Assembly: GCF_023634025.1 (NCBI RefSeq)
Contig: NZ_JALJCW010000001.1
Coordinates: 967,501-1,031,500, forward strand
DNA: 64,000 nt
Origin: Hanstruepera flava
GTDB taxonomy: Bacteria; Bacteroidota; Bacteroidia; Flavobacteriales; Flavobacteriaceae
Direction: 5' to 3'
Made by a program: the position numbers and the translations under genes. The notes beneath the pieces were generated by a model that was not told the DNA's origin, searched no databases, and saw nothing but the letters and a program-made list of their open reading frames with translations. Shown piece by piece: positions 41,541 through 49,719 of this stretch (position 1 is its first letter; every line of letters starts with the position of its first letter).

Positions 41541-42068
41541 ATGAAAAAAGACGATTGTTTTTATCTCGGTAAAATTGTAAAAAAATACAGTTTTAAAGGC
41601 GAACTGCTCATCAAACTAGATACAGACGAACCCGATTTATATGAAAATTTAGATGCGTTGTTTGTTGACCTACGGAATAATTTGGTGCCTTTTTTTATCG
41701 AATCCTCTCAACTACATAAATCAGATTTACTACGTGTTAAATTTGAAGATGTTGATACCGAAGGTGATGCCGATGCACTTTTAAAAAGCGACATTTATCT
41801 CCCTCTTGAGTTTTTACCCAAGTTAGAAGGCGATAAATTTTATTTTCATGAAATAATAGGTTTCCAAGTTATTGATAAAAACCATGGCTCAATTGGGATT
41901 GTAAAATCTGTTAACGATTCAACCGCTCAAGCTTTATTTGAAATAGACCACAACGGTATTGAAATTTTAATACCCATGAATGATGAGTTTATTGTAAAGC
42001 TAGACAAAACAAAAAAAGAAATTATAGTTGACACACCCGAAGGCTTAATTGATTTATATTTAGAATAG
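41541..42068 (+). CDS. rimM: Ribosome maturation factor RimM
   Basis: A 175-residue protein from ATG 41541; the in-frame TTG at 41520 lies in the terminator T-run and is rejected. The N-terminal RimM barrel has YLGKIVKKYSFKGEL and the C-terminal PRC barrel starts near YFHEIIGFQVIDKNHGSIG. RimM binds S19 and helps mature the 30S head. It follows rpsP as in many bacteria; trmD is not next here. Confidence 0.93.
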   Translation: MKKDDCFYLGKIVKKYSFKGELLIKLDTDEPDLYENLDALFVDLRNNLVPFFIESSQLHKSDLLRVKFEDVDTEGDADALLKSDIYLPLEFLPKLEGDKFYFHEIIGFQVIDKNHGSIGIVKSVNDSTAQALFEIDHNGIEILIPMNDEFIVKLDKTKKEIIVDTPEGLIDLYLE

Positions 42069-42088
42069 AATAACGTCTCGTCATTCCA

Positions 42089-42802
42089 ATGAACAAACCT
42101 TTTAAATTTAAAGAATTTACAGTCCATCAAGACCGTTGTGCTATGAAAATAGGAACTGATTCCGTTTTACTAGGCTCGTGGGCAACTTTAAAGCATAATC
42201 CTTTTTCTATTTTAGATATTGGTGCCGGAACAGGTGTTTTGTCGCTTATCCTTGCACAACGCAGTCAAGCCGAAGTCATAGACGCACTTGAAATTGATGA
42301 TGCAGCTTACGAACAATGTGTGGAGAATTTTGAAAGCTCTCTTTGGGGAGACCGTTTGTTTTGTTACCATGCTTCACTTCAAGAATTTACCGAAGAGATT
42401 GATGACAAGTACGACCTTATTATTTCTAACCCACCTTTTTATTCTGAAAATTACAAATCTGAAAACAACGAACGAGATTTAGCACGCTTTCAAGATGCCA
42501 TGCCTTTTGAACATTTGCTATACTCTGTATCTCAATTATTGTCGGAACAAGGTGTTTTTTCTGTTGTTATTCCCTATAAAGAAGAGAATACTTTTATAGA
42601 ATTAGCCAAAGAAATACATTTATTCCCTAATAGAATATTACAAGTTAAAGGTTCTACGACTACAGAAACAAAAAGAAGTTTGATCGAATTTTCTTTCCTT
42701 CCAAAAGAACTAAAAAAAGAATTCCTAACTATAGAAACGAGTAGACATCAATACACTCCGGAATACATAAAATTGACTAAAGATTTCTATCTAAAAATGT
42801 AG
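42089..42802 (+). CDS. tRNA1(Val) (adenine(37)-N6)-methyltransferase, TrmN6/YfiC type
   Basis: A 237-residue Rossmann methyltransferase. SAM-binding motif LDIGAGTGVLSLILAQR, acidic residue in ALEIDD, and catalytic NPPFY (SNPPFYSENY) that marks N6-adenine methylation. The N-terminal FKFKEFTVHQDRCAMKIGTDSVLLG is the YfiC signature. It starts 20 bases after rimM and is probably in its operon. Confidence 0.9.
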   Translation: MNKPFKFKEFTVHQDRCAMKIGTDSVLLGSWATLKHNPFSILDIGAGTGVLSLILAQRSQAEVIDALEIDDAAYEQCVENFESSLWGDRLFCYHASLQEFTEEIDDKYDLIISNPPFYSENYKSENNERDLARFQDAMPFEHLLYSVSQLLSEQGVFSVVIPYKEENTFIELAKEIHLFPNRILQVKGSTTTETKRSLIEFSFLPKELKKEFLTIETSRHQYTPEYIKLTKDFYLKM

Positions 42803-42810
42803 CATTTTGT

Positions 42811-42818
42811 TACATTTG
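42811..42818 (+). promoter_or_regulatory. -7 element of the acyl-CoA dehydrogenase gene
   Basis: TACATTTG followed by C, 23 bases before the ATG; no clear TTTG at the -33 distance. Confidence 0.6.
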
Positions 42819-42841
42819 CTATCCAAACAAACTTAATACAA

Positions 42842-44020
42842 ATGAAGCCAGATTTATTTGAAGCGCCAGATTATTATAATCTAGACGAACTTTTAACTGA
42901 AGAACACAAATTAGTACGTGATGCGGCCAGAGAATGGGTAAAGCGCGATGTATCTCCAATAATTGAAGACTATGCCCAAAAAGCAGAATTCCCGGAACAG
43001 ATAATTAGTGGTCTTGCAGAAATTGGTGCCTTTGGTCCGTACATTCCTGTAGAGTATGGAGGTGCTGGGTTAGACCAAATTTCATACGGTTTAATCATGC
43101 AAGAGATTGAACGCGGTGATTCGGGAGTAAGAAGTACAGCCTCGGTACAGTCGTCATTAGTAATGTACCCTATTTGGAAGTATGGTAATGAAGAACAACG
43201 TCAAAAATATTTACCAAAATTGGCTTCTGGAGAATGGATGGGCTGTTTTGGATTAACCGAACCTGACCATGGAAGTAATCCTGGTGGCATGGTAACCAAT
43301 TTTAAAGATATGGGAGACCACTATCTTTTAAACGGTGCCAAAATGTGGATTAGTAATGCTCCTTTTGCTCAAGTAGCAGTTGTTTGGGCCAAAAATGAAG
43401 AAGGTCGTATTCACGGTTTAATTGTAGAACGTGGCATGGAAGGTTTTTCAACTCCTGAAACACACAACAAATGGTCTTTGCGCGCAAGTGCTACAGGTGA
43501 GTTAATTTTTGACAACGTAAAAGTTCCTAAAGAAAACTTGCTACCAAACAAATCTGGATTAGGCGCACCTCTTGGATGTTTAGATTCTGCACGTTATGGT
43601 ATTGCTTGGGGAGCTATTGGAGCAGCTATGGATTGTTACGATACTGCTTTACGTTATAGCAAAGAGCGTATTCAGTTTGGGAAACCAATTGGTCAATTTC
43701 AATTACAACAAAAGAAATTAGCCGAAATGATAACCGAAATTACAAAAGCACAATTACTAACTTGGCGTTTAGGTGTGTTGCGAAATGAGGGTAAAGCCAC
43801 ATCAGCACAAATTTCTATGGCAAAGCGTAACAATGTAGACATGGCCATCAATATTGCTCGTGAAGCAAGGCAAATGTTAGGTGGCATGGGTATTACTGGT
43901 GAATACAGTATTATGCGCCATTCTATGAATTTAGAAAGCGTCATTACTTATGAAGGCACGCACGATATTCATTTACTGATTACCGGTCTAGATATTACGG
44001 GTTTGAATGCTTTTAAATAG
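42842..44020 (+). CDS. Glutaryl-CoA dehydrogenase-like acyl-CoA dehydrogenase
   Basis: A 392-residue FAD enzyme of the acyl-CoA dehydrogenase family. The flavin/substrate signature is CFGLTEPDHGSNPGGM; the catalytic base is E371 in TYEGTHDIH, the same position and context as in glutaryl-CoA dehydrogenases, and the ending ITGLNAFK also matches that class. It would oxidise and decarboxylate glutaryl-CoA to crotonyl-CoA in lysine or tryptophan breakdown. No other pathway gene is nearby, so assignment rests on motif resemblance. Monocistronic with its own terminator. Confidence 0.88.
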   Translation: MKPDLFEAPDYYNLDELLTEEHKLVRDAAREWVKRDVSPIIEDYAQKAEFPEQIISGLAEIGAFGPYIPVEYGGAGLDQISYGLIMQEIERGDSGVRSTASVQSSLVMYPIWKYGNEEQRQKYLPKLASGEWMGCFGLTEPDHGSNPGGMVTNFKDMGDHYLLNGAKMWISNAPFAQVAVVWAKNEEGRIHGLIVERGMEGFSTPETHNKWSLRASATGELIFDNVKVPKENLLPNKSGLGAPLGCLDSARYGIAWGAIGAAMDCYDTALRYSKERIQFGKPIGQFQLQQKKLAEMITEITKAQLLTWRLGVLRNEGKATSAQISMAKRNNVDMAINIAREARQMLGGMGITGEYSIMRHSMNLESVITYEGTHDIHLLITGLDITGLNAFK

Positions 44021-44039
44021 TAAAGTCTAAAAACATTAT

Positions 44040-44068
44040 AAAGCGAATCATTGTGGTTCGCTTTTTTT
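44040..44068 (+). terminator. Terminator of the acyl-CoA dehydrogenase gene
   Basis: Stem AAAGCGAATCA / TGGTTCGCTTT (one T-G pair) and a run of seven T, 20 bases after the stop. Confidence 0.85.
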
Positions 44069-44081
44069 ATGGACTTTTGTT

Positions 44082-44089
44082 TACATTTA
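44082..44089 (+). promoter_or_regulatory. -7-like element very close to the phosphoesterase start
   Basis: TACATTTA matches TAnnTTTG at seven of eight positions and ends four bases before the ATG at 44094, so transcription would begin at or near the start codon. Confidence 0.45.
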
Positions 44090-44093
44090 CTAT

Positions 44094-44993
44094 ATGTTTT
44101 CCAGTAAAAAACGATTAGACAAAGCGTATAAAGAATCAACTATTATCAATTTTGATGATTCGAGTAAGTTTATTCTTTTTAGCGATTGCCATAGAGGAGA
44201 TAATAGCTTTGCTGACGATTTTGCCAATAATCGAAATATCTACTTTCATGCTCTAAAACACTATTATACTGAAGGGTTTACATATTGCGAACTTGGTGAT
44301 GGCGACGAACTTTGGGAAAACCTGACATTCAAGTCTATTTTTGAAGCCCATAAAAATGTCTTCCTCCTGCTTAAATCTTTTCATAAAGCCGATAGATTAC
44401 ATATGCTTTATGGTAATCATGATATGGTTTATAAAGACCAGAATTATGTTAAAAAACATCTATCAACATATTTTGAACCTATTTCGGGAAAAGATGAAGA
44501 ACTCTTTTCAAACATCATTTATCATGAAGGCTTGGTTCTGAAACATAAAGAAACTAATCAGGAGTTATTTTTAACCCATGGACATCAAGGTGATTGGTGG
44601 AACTATACCTTTTGGAAGTGGAGCCGCTTTATGGTTCGTGTACTTTGGAAACCTTTAAATGTTATGGGAATTGCAGATCCTACAAGTCCTGCTAAAAACT
44701 ATAAGGAATTAATTAAGGTTGAACGCCGAATAAAGAAATGGATTATCAATAACAATAATCTAATTACTATAGTAGGTCACACTCATAGGCCTCGATTCCC
44801 TGAACCTGGTGACATTGCCTTTTTTAATGATGGCAGTTGCGTTCACCCAAGAAGCATTACAGGAATTGAAATTGAAAATGGCAAGATTTCATTAATTAAA
44901 TGGCAAATTGCCACCACAGATGATGGTACTCTAAAAATTGTAAGAGTACTTTTAGAAGGACCACATAAGCTGATAGATTATAAAACTGAATAA
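44094..44993 (+). CDS. Calcineurin-like metallophosphoesterase
   Basis: A 299-residue phosphoesterase with the full set of metal-binding blocks: FSDCHRGDN, LGDGDELWEN, YGNHDMVY, THGHQGDWW and VGHTHRPRFPE. A DxHRGDN first block (Cys instead of the common Ile or Leu-x) resembles UDP-2,3-diacylglucosamine hydrolase relatives, but the WNYTFWKWSRFMVRVLW insert is different. No signal peptide. The substrate is not known. Confidence 0.88.
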   Translation: MFSSKKRLDKAYKESTIINFDDSSKFILFSDCHRGDNSFADDFANNRNIYFHALKHYYTEGFTYCELGDGDELWENLTFKSIFEAHKNVFLLLKSFHKADRLHMLYGNHDMVYKDQNYVKKHLSTYFEPISGKDEELFSNIIYHEGLVLKHKETNQELFLTHGHQGDWWNYTFWKWSRFMVRVLWKPLNVMGIADPTSPAKNYKELIKVERRIKKWIINNNNLITIVGHTHRPRFPEPGDIAFFNDGSCVHPRSITGIEIENGKISLIKWQIATTDDGTLKIVRVLLEGPHKLIDYKTE

Positions 44994-45031
44994 AAAGCTT
45001 CCTATTAAGATTCCTGACATGTAGAAGCTTA

Positions 45032-45364
45032 TCAACTCTCTGGAGCTAACTCCACTTCTAATCCATCAAGTTCAGGAGTAATTTGAATTTGACAACCCAG
45101 ACGCGAATTATCTTTAACATAAAAAGCTTCAGATAGCATAGCTTCTTCGTCGTCTTGCATTTCAGGCAACTCATGATCAGAATTTACATAACATTGACAT
45201 GATGCGCACATAGCCATTCCACCACAAATACCAATTGTGCCTTCAGGTGCCAGTTCATAAGAGCGAACGACCTCCATAAGATTCATTGCCATATCAGTTG
45301 GTGCTAAAACATCATGAGCAACTCCATCTCTATCTGTAATTTTAAGATTAATATCTTGTTCCAT
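45032..45364 (-). CDS. [2Fe-2S] ferredoxin, adrenodoxin type
   Basis: A 110-residue ferredoxin. Cluster cysteines are C47, C53, C56 and C91 (CGGMAMCASCQC, then GCQIQ), the Cx5Cx2C...C spacing of adrenodoxin/putidaredoxin-like proteins; C58 is extra. It is one base downstream of a flavoprotein reductase gene and should receive electrons from it. The acceptor is not in the cluster; Fe-S assembly genes next door suggest, but do not prove, a role in that process. Confidence 0.92.
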   Translation of the reverse strand: MEQDINLKITDRDGVAHDVLAPTDMAMNLMEVVRSYELAPEGTIGICGGMAMCASCQCYVNSDHELPEMQDDEEAMLSEAFYVKDNSRLGCQIQITPELDGLEVELAPES

Positions 45365-45365
45365 G

Positions 45366-46427
45366 CTATTCTATTGCTTTAACAACAGCTTTAGGCGCTT
45401 CTTTTCTACTACCATCAAAACCATCAACACCAGCAACTGTAGTATATTTTAAAACATAACGTTTTCCTGGGTTTATAATTTGATAGGCTGCTTGGCACAT
45501 TAAGGTCGCTTCATGAAAACCACATAAAATGAGCTTTAGCTTCCCTGGATAAGTGTTTACATCACCAATAGCAAATATACCGGGAATATTAGTTTGATAA
45601 TCCAATGCGTTATTTACTTTAATGGCATTTTTTTCAATTTCCAATCCCCAATTGGCAATTGGACCTAATTTAGGAGATAACCCAAATAACGGCACAAAAT
45701 GATCACATTCAATTTCAAATTCTCTAGGAATGTGCTCTGCTTGCGAAACCACAACAGCTTTAACATGATGATCACCAACTATTCCTGTTACTTCGGCTGG
45801 TGTTATTAGGTTTATTTTTCCTTGGTTTTTTAATTCTTGAACTTTTTCAACAGAGTCTAAATGACCACGGAATTCATTCCGCCTGTGAATGAGTGTAACT
45901 TCACTAGCAATCTCACTTAAAAAAATACTCCAATCTAAAGCAGAATCACCACCTCCAGCAATAACCACTTTTTTATCACGATACATTTCAGGTTCTTTAA
46001 TCATATACTCTACACCCTTATCTTCAAAAGCCACAATATTATGAATTAAAGGTTTGCGTGGTTCAAAACTACCTAAACCTCCTGCAATAGCAACTACTGG
46101 TGCATGATGCTTTGTGCCTTTGTTGGTTGTAACAATAAAGCTACCATCTTCTTGTTTTTCAATAGTATCAGCACGTTCGCCTAAAGTAAATCCAGGTTCA
46201 AACTGTTTGCATTGCTCGAGCAATTTATCGGTTAAATCTCCTGCTAGAATTTCAGGGTAAGCAGGAATATCATAAATAGGTTTTTTTGGATATATTTCTG
46301 AACACTGACCGCCAGGCTGCGGCAAGGCATCAATTAAATGACATTTCAACTTTAGTAATCCGGCTTCAAAAACTGTAAACAGACCTGTTGGGCCTGCTCC
46401 AATTATAAGAATATCTGTTTTAATCAT
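45366..46427 (-). CDS. Ferredoxin-NADP+ reductase, thioredoxin-reductase-like
   Basis: A 353-residue FAD/NAD(P) oxidoreductase. FAD motif GAGPTG (10-15), NAD(P) motif GGGDSALDW, and the FAIGDV(N)TYPGKLKLIL C-terminal FAD block. It lacks the CxxC of thioredoxin reductase, as in the FNR subclass of Bacillus YumC type. The ferredoxin gene lies one base downstream, so the pair forms an electron-transfer module from NADPH. Confidence 0.9.
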   Translation of the reverse strand: MIKTDILIIGAGPTGLFTVFEAGLLKLKCHLIDALPQPGGQCSEIYPKKPIYDIPAYPEILAGDLTDKLLEQCKQFEPGFTLGERADTIEKQEDGSFIVTTNKGTKHHAPVVAIAGGLGSFEPRKPLIHNIVAFEDKGVEYMIKEPEMYRDKKVVIAGGGDSALDWSIFLSEIASEVTLIHRRNEFRGHLDSVEKVQELKNQGKINLITPAEVTGIVGDHHVKAVVVSQAEHIPREFEIECDHFVPLFGLSPKLGPIANWGLEIEKNAIKVNNALDYQTNIPGIFAIGDVNTYPGKLKLILCGFHEATLMCQAAYQIINPGKRYVLKYTTVAGVDGFDGSRKEAPKAVVKAIE

Positions 46428-46446
46428 GTATCGAAAATTAAAAAAA

Positions 46447-46454
46447 CAAAGTTA
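46447..46454 (-). promoter_or_regulatory. -7 element of the reductase-ferredoxin operon
   Basis: TAACTTTG on the minus strand, 20 bases before the ATG at 46427. Confidence 0.55.
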
Positions 46455-46503
46455 TTATTAAGATAGGATTTTAAATGTGACAAAAGTCACATAACTTAAA
46501 ATA

Positions 46504-46746
46504 TTACACTTCAATATTAATAACTTGTTCTATTTGAGGCGCATATTTTTTGATAGTCATCTCTACGCCAGACTTTAAAGTCATTTGATTTACACTACAG
46601 CCAACACAAGCCCCTTGTAGCTGCACTTTAACCAGTTTATCATCTTCTATTGCCAGTAGCGAAATATCGCCACCGTCGCTTTGCAGGAATGGTCTGATTT
46701 CGTCTAGTGCCTTTTCAATATTTAGTTTGAGTTCTTCTGTTGTCAT
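46504..46746 (-). CDS. NifU C-terminal domain (Nfu) Fe-S scaffold protein
   Basis: An 80-residue single-domain Nfu protein with the cluster-binding pair C47 and C50 in GACVGCSVN and the preceding IRPFLQSDGGDI signature. It carries or transfers [4Fe-4S] clusters. Six bases after the Mrp gene and cotranscribed with it; both act in late steps of cluster delivery. Confidence 0.93.
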   Translation of the reverse strand: MTTEELKLNIEKALDEIRPFLQSDGGDISLLAIEDDKLVKVQLQGACVGCSVNQMTLKSGVEMTIKKYAPQIEQVINIEV

Positions 46747-46752
46747 AGCCTA

Positions 46753-47886
46753 TTATTTAACTGCTGAACATCCAGCCATAGTGGTTATTTTTATTGCTTC
46801 GGTTGGTGGTAAATTATCATTTCTTCTAACCACCTCCTGAACTACATTTTTAGTAAGCATATCGAAAGCTTGTTCTAGTACCGTAGCAGTTTGTAATGCT
46901 GCAGGACGTCCAATATCGCCAGCTTCGCGTATGCTTTGCACCAATGGTAACTGACCTAAAAATGGAACTTGTAAATCTTCGGCTAAATTTTTAGCGCCTT
47001 CCTTCCCAAAAATATAATATTTATTTTCTGGTAATTCTTCTGGGGTGAAATAAGCCATGTTTTCAACAATTCCTAAAACCGGAACGCTTATGCTATCTTG
47101 TTGGAACATTGCCACTCCTTTTTTAGCATCGGCCAAAGCTACGTTTTGAGGCGTACTAACTACAACGGCACCAGTAATTGGTAAGGATTGCATAATGCTC
47201 AAATGAATATCACCTGTTCCAGGAGGTAAATCAATTAACAAGAAATCCAATTCACCCCAAGCGGCATCAAAAATCATTTGGTTTAAGGCTTTAGCCGCCA
47301 TTGGGCCACGCCAAACAACAGCTTGGTTTGGTTGCGTAAAAAAACCTATAGACAATACCTTGACACCGTAATTCTCAATGGGCTTCATTTTTGACTTCCC
47401 ATCTACATTAACCGCTAGAGGTTTTTCTTTTTCCACATCAAACATAATAGGTACTGATGGTCCATAAATATCAGCATCTAAAATGCCCACTTTAAAGCCC
47501 ATTTTAGATAACGTTACAGCCAAGTTAGCGGTAACGGTAGACTTCCCTACGCCACCTTTTCCAGAAGCTACAGCTATAATATTTTGAATACCTGGAATAG
47601 GCTTACCTTTTATAACATTTGAAGCAGGCTTTGCTGGCGCTTCAACTTTTACATTAACAGTTATTTTTGCCTTTTCGTATACCTTATCATGAATAGTTTT
47701 CATGATATCAACCTCGGTTTTCTTTTTGGCTTGAAGACTTGGGTTAGAGATTGTAATATCTACAATAACCTCATCACCAAAAGTTACCACATTTTTTAAA
47801 GCTCCACTTTCCACCATATTTTGCCCTTCCCCAGGAACTGTTATGGTTTCTAAAGCTTTGTATATATCTTGTTTCTTTAATTTCAC
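46753..47886 (-). CDS. Mrp/NBP35-family Fe-S carrier ATPase (ApbC type)
   Basis: A 377-residue protein. Residues 1-85 are a MIP18/DUF59 domain; the deviant Walker A is SGKGGVGKST (108-117), followed by LDADIYGPS and LLIDLPPGTGD. The CxxC that usually bridges the cluster in the C-terminal half is missing: the corresponding stretch reads ENMAYFTPEELPENKYY with no Cys. The only late Cys is C374 in the terminal MAGCSAVK. It starts the operon with nfu. Confidence 0.92.
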   Translation of the reverse strand: MKLKKQDIYKALETITVPGEGQNMVESGALKNVVTFGDEVIVDITISNPSLQAKKKTEVDIMKTIHDKVYEKAKITVNVKVEAPAKPASNVIKGKPIPGIQNIIAVASGKGGVGKSTVTANLAVTLSKMGFKVGILDADIYGPSVPIMFDVEKEKPLAVNVDGKSKMKPIENYGVKVLSIGFFTQPNQAVVWRGPMAAKALNQMIFDAAWGELDFLLIDLPPGTGDIHLSIMQSLPITGAVVVSTPQNVALADAKKGVAMFQQDSISVPVLGIVENMAYFTPEELPENKYYIFGKEGAKNLAEDLQVPFLGQLPLVQSIREAGDIGRPAALQTATVLEQAFDMLTKNVVQEVVRRNDNLPPTEAIKITTMAGCSAVK

Positions 47887-47916
47887 AGAATTCTAATTTA
47901 GATTTATTCTAAAATG

Positions 47917-47924
47917 CAAATATA
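47917..47924 (-). promoter_or_regulatory. -7 element of the mrp-nfu operon
   Basis: TATATTTG followed by C on the minus strand, 31 bases before the ATG at 47886. Confidence 0.65.
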
Positions 47925-47996
47925 CAGTGAATTGTTTAGATTTTGAAACGGTTTGATTGAAATGATTGATGTACGGATTGGCTTAAATTATAATGC

Positions 47997-48335
47997 TTAT
48001 TTTGTTAGTAGATCTTTAGCTGGATCCCAAAACACCGAATCAAAATTTTGAATTTGATTATCTACAACAATTACACCTTCACTTTCCAATAATTGCTGCA
48101 TAAGGTTGGTGCCATCAAAATGGTGTTTCCCAGTTAACAAACCTTTTCTGTTAACAACACGATGTGCGGGAACATCTTTGCCAGTAGAGCCATTCATAGC
48201 GTAACCAACCATACGTGCACTTTTTGCTGCACCTAAATACTTGGCAATAGTACCATAACTTGTTACACGTCCATAAGGGATTAGTTTTGCAACCTCGTAA
48301 ACTTTATCGAAGAAATTAAGTGTTTCTTGCTTCAT
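47997..48335 (-). CDS. Alkyltransferase-like protein (ATL)
   Basis: A 112-residue protein homologous to the C-terminal domain of O6-methylguanine DNA methyltransferase. The active-site motif PCHRV is changed to PAHRV (A57 in place of Cys), so it cannot accept alkyl groups; ATL proteins bind alkylated guanines and hand them to nucleotide excision repair. GRVTSYGTIAKYLG and RMVGYAMNG are the DNA-binding and substrate loops. Its ATG shares a base with the LysE stop codon (TAATG). Confidence 0.9.
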   Translation of the reverse strand: MKQETLNFFDKVYEVAKLIPYGRVTSYGTIAKYLGAAKSARMVGYAMNGSTGKDVPAHRVVNRKGLLTGKHHFDGTNLMQQLLESEGVIVVDNQIQNFDSVFWDPAKDLLTK

Positions 48336-48964
48336 TACATTTCTTTTAAAATACTTATTAATGTAATGATGGCTATCACACCCGTTATGGTGCCAATTAT
48401 ATAATTCATGGTTTTTTGGGAGGTCTCTCTTTTACTATTTATTTTATCAAAAAAGAATATATAAACATATAAATTAACAAACGATCCCATAGCTGCTCCT
48501 GCTACATAGGTGGATATTCCTGACTGATCAAAATTTAACCATCCAAATGATGCGAATGTAATGGTCATATACGCTTGAAATGGAATGGGAAACATATTTA
48601 TACTTGATAGAAACATGCCTTGAAAAAACCGACTACTTTTACTTTTAGATTCTAAATCTGTTTCAGGTGCATTCTGTTTTTTGGCAATAAGCAAGTAATA
48701 CACAGATATTAGCACAAATATTACAAACGCAACACGCTGCAAAGCATCAATAACGTCAGGATGCTTGCTTAAATATCTTGCAAAAACAGTAGCTACAAGC
48801 GTTTGAATAGCAAAAACAAAAGCGGCACCAATAGAAAACATAATACCACGATTATATCCTTCTTTTAAGCTAATTTTAGCCGCTGTCATATTCAGTAATC
48901 CCGGAGGTATAGCTGAAGAGAAAGATACTGCCATAGCAATAAAAAAAAGTAATGTTAAACTCAA
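48335..48964 (-). CDS. LysE-family transporter
   Basis: A 209-residue inner-membrane protein with about six helices. It begins with TTG at 48964, overlapping the trmB stop as TTGA; this start keeps the first helix (SLTLLFFIAMAVSFSSAIPPG) with the family's PPG motif intact, whereas the next ATG would cut it. GFNRG-like YNRGIMFSIGAA and the later FPIPFQAYMT resemble the LysE/RhtB group of amino-acid exporters. The substrate is unknown. Confidence 0.78.
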   Translation of the reverse strand: MSLTLLFFIAMAVSFSSAIPPGLLNMTAAKISLKEGYNRGIMFSIGAAFVFAIQTLVATVFARYLSKHPDVIDALQRVAFVIFVLISVYYLLIAKKQNAPETDLESKSKSSRFFQGMFLSSINMFPIPFQAYMTITFASFGWLNFDQSGISTYVAGAAMGSFVNLYVYIFFFDKINSKRETSQKTMNYIIGTITGVIAIITLISILKEM

Positions 48965-49641
48965 TTGGCTTTTATTTTGAACTTAATATACGTAATTGGT
49001 TTGTTTTGCTCTAAATACTGACTCTCATAAAAGGTCTGAATACTTGTAACTTCTTCTGGGCTGCCTTCTTGTTTATACACATTATGATTGGCATATAATA
49101 CCTCATGGCCTTCACCATGTAACAGTCCAAGCGTGTAACCGTGCATAAATTCACTATCTGTTTTTAAATTAACAACACCTTCCGGCTTTAAAACCTTCTT
49201 GTACTTCTTTAAAAATTCAGAATTGGTCATTCTGTGTTTCGTTCGCTTGTACTTAATTTGAGGATCAGGAAATGTTATCCAAATTTCATCAACTTCATTT
49301 TTTCCAAAGGCATAATCTATAAGCTCTATTTGTATTCTTAAAAAAGCAACATTTTCAATAGTATTCTCAATTGCTGTTTTTGCACCTCTCCAAAAACGGG
49401 CACCTTTAATATCAATTCCTATAAAATTTTTGTTAGGATATTTTTGGGCCAATGCAACGGCATACTCTCCCTTTCCACAACCCAATTCTAAAACTAGCGG
49501 ATTATCATTCATAAAGAAATCTGAATTCCAACGACCTTTGTAGTTAAAATTTTTAGTAACCAGTTCTTCCCTAGTTGGCTGAATGACATTCTTAAAGGTT
49601 TCATTTTCCTTAAACCGCTTTAATTTATTTTTACTTCCCAC
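48961..49641 (-). CDS. trmB: tRNA (guanine-46-N7)-methyltransferase TrmB
   Basis: A 226-residue methyltransferase with a GTG start at 49641. SAM motif VLELGCGKGEYAVALA, IGIDIKGARFWRG, and the diagnostic WITFPDPQIKYKRTKHR. It modifies G46 in the tRNA variable loop. First gene of a run with LysE and the alkyltransferase-like protein, linked by 4- and 1-base overlaps. Confidence 0.95.
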   Translation of the reverse strand: MGSKNKLKRFKENETFKNVIQPTREELVTKNFNYKGRWNSDFFMNDNPLVLELGCGKGEYAVALAQKYPNKNFIGIDIKGARFWRGAKTAIENTIENVAFLRIQIELIDYAFGKNEVDEIWITFPDPQIKYKRTKHRMTNSEFLKKYKKVLKPEGVVNLKTDSEFMHGYTLGLLHGEGHEVLYANHNVYKQEGSPEEVTSIQTFYESQYLEQNKPITYIKFKIKAN

Positions 49642-49707
49642 AGGATATTTAATGATTTAAAAATATTTTGGTAAAATTACGTAAATATGTGAAAGAACTT
49701 ATATACT

Positions 49708-49715
49708 TACCTTTG
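49708..49715 (+). promoter_or_regulatory. -7 element abutting the glycosyltransferase start
   Basis: TACCTTTG matches TAnnTTTG fully and ends four bases before the ATG at 49720; transcription would start about at the initiation codon. Confidence 0.5.
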
Positions 49716-49719
49716 TTTT

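Noticed and set aside
44995-45029. Inverted repeat AAGCTTC / GAAGCTT between the phosphoesterase and ferredoxin genes
   Set aside because: Arms of seven bases with a 22-base loop and no T-run; too weak to call a terminator.
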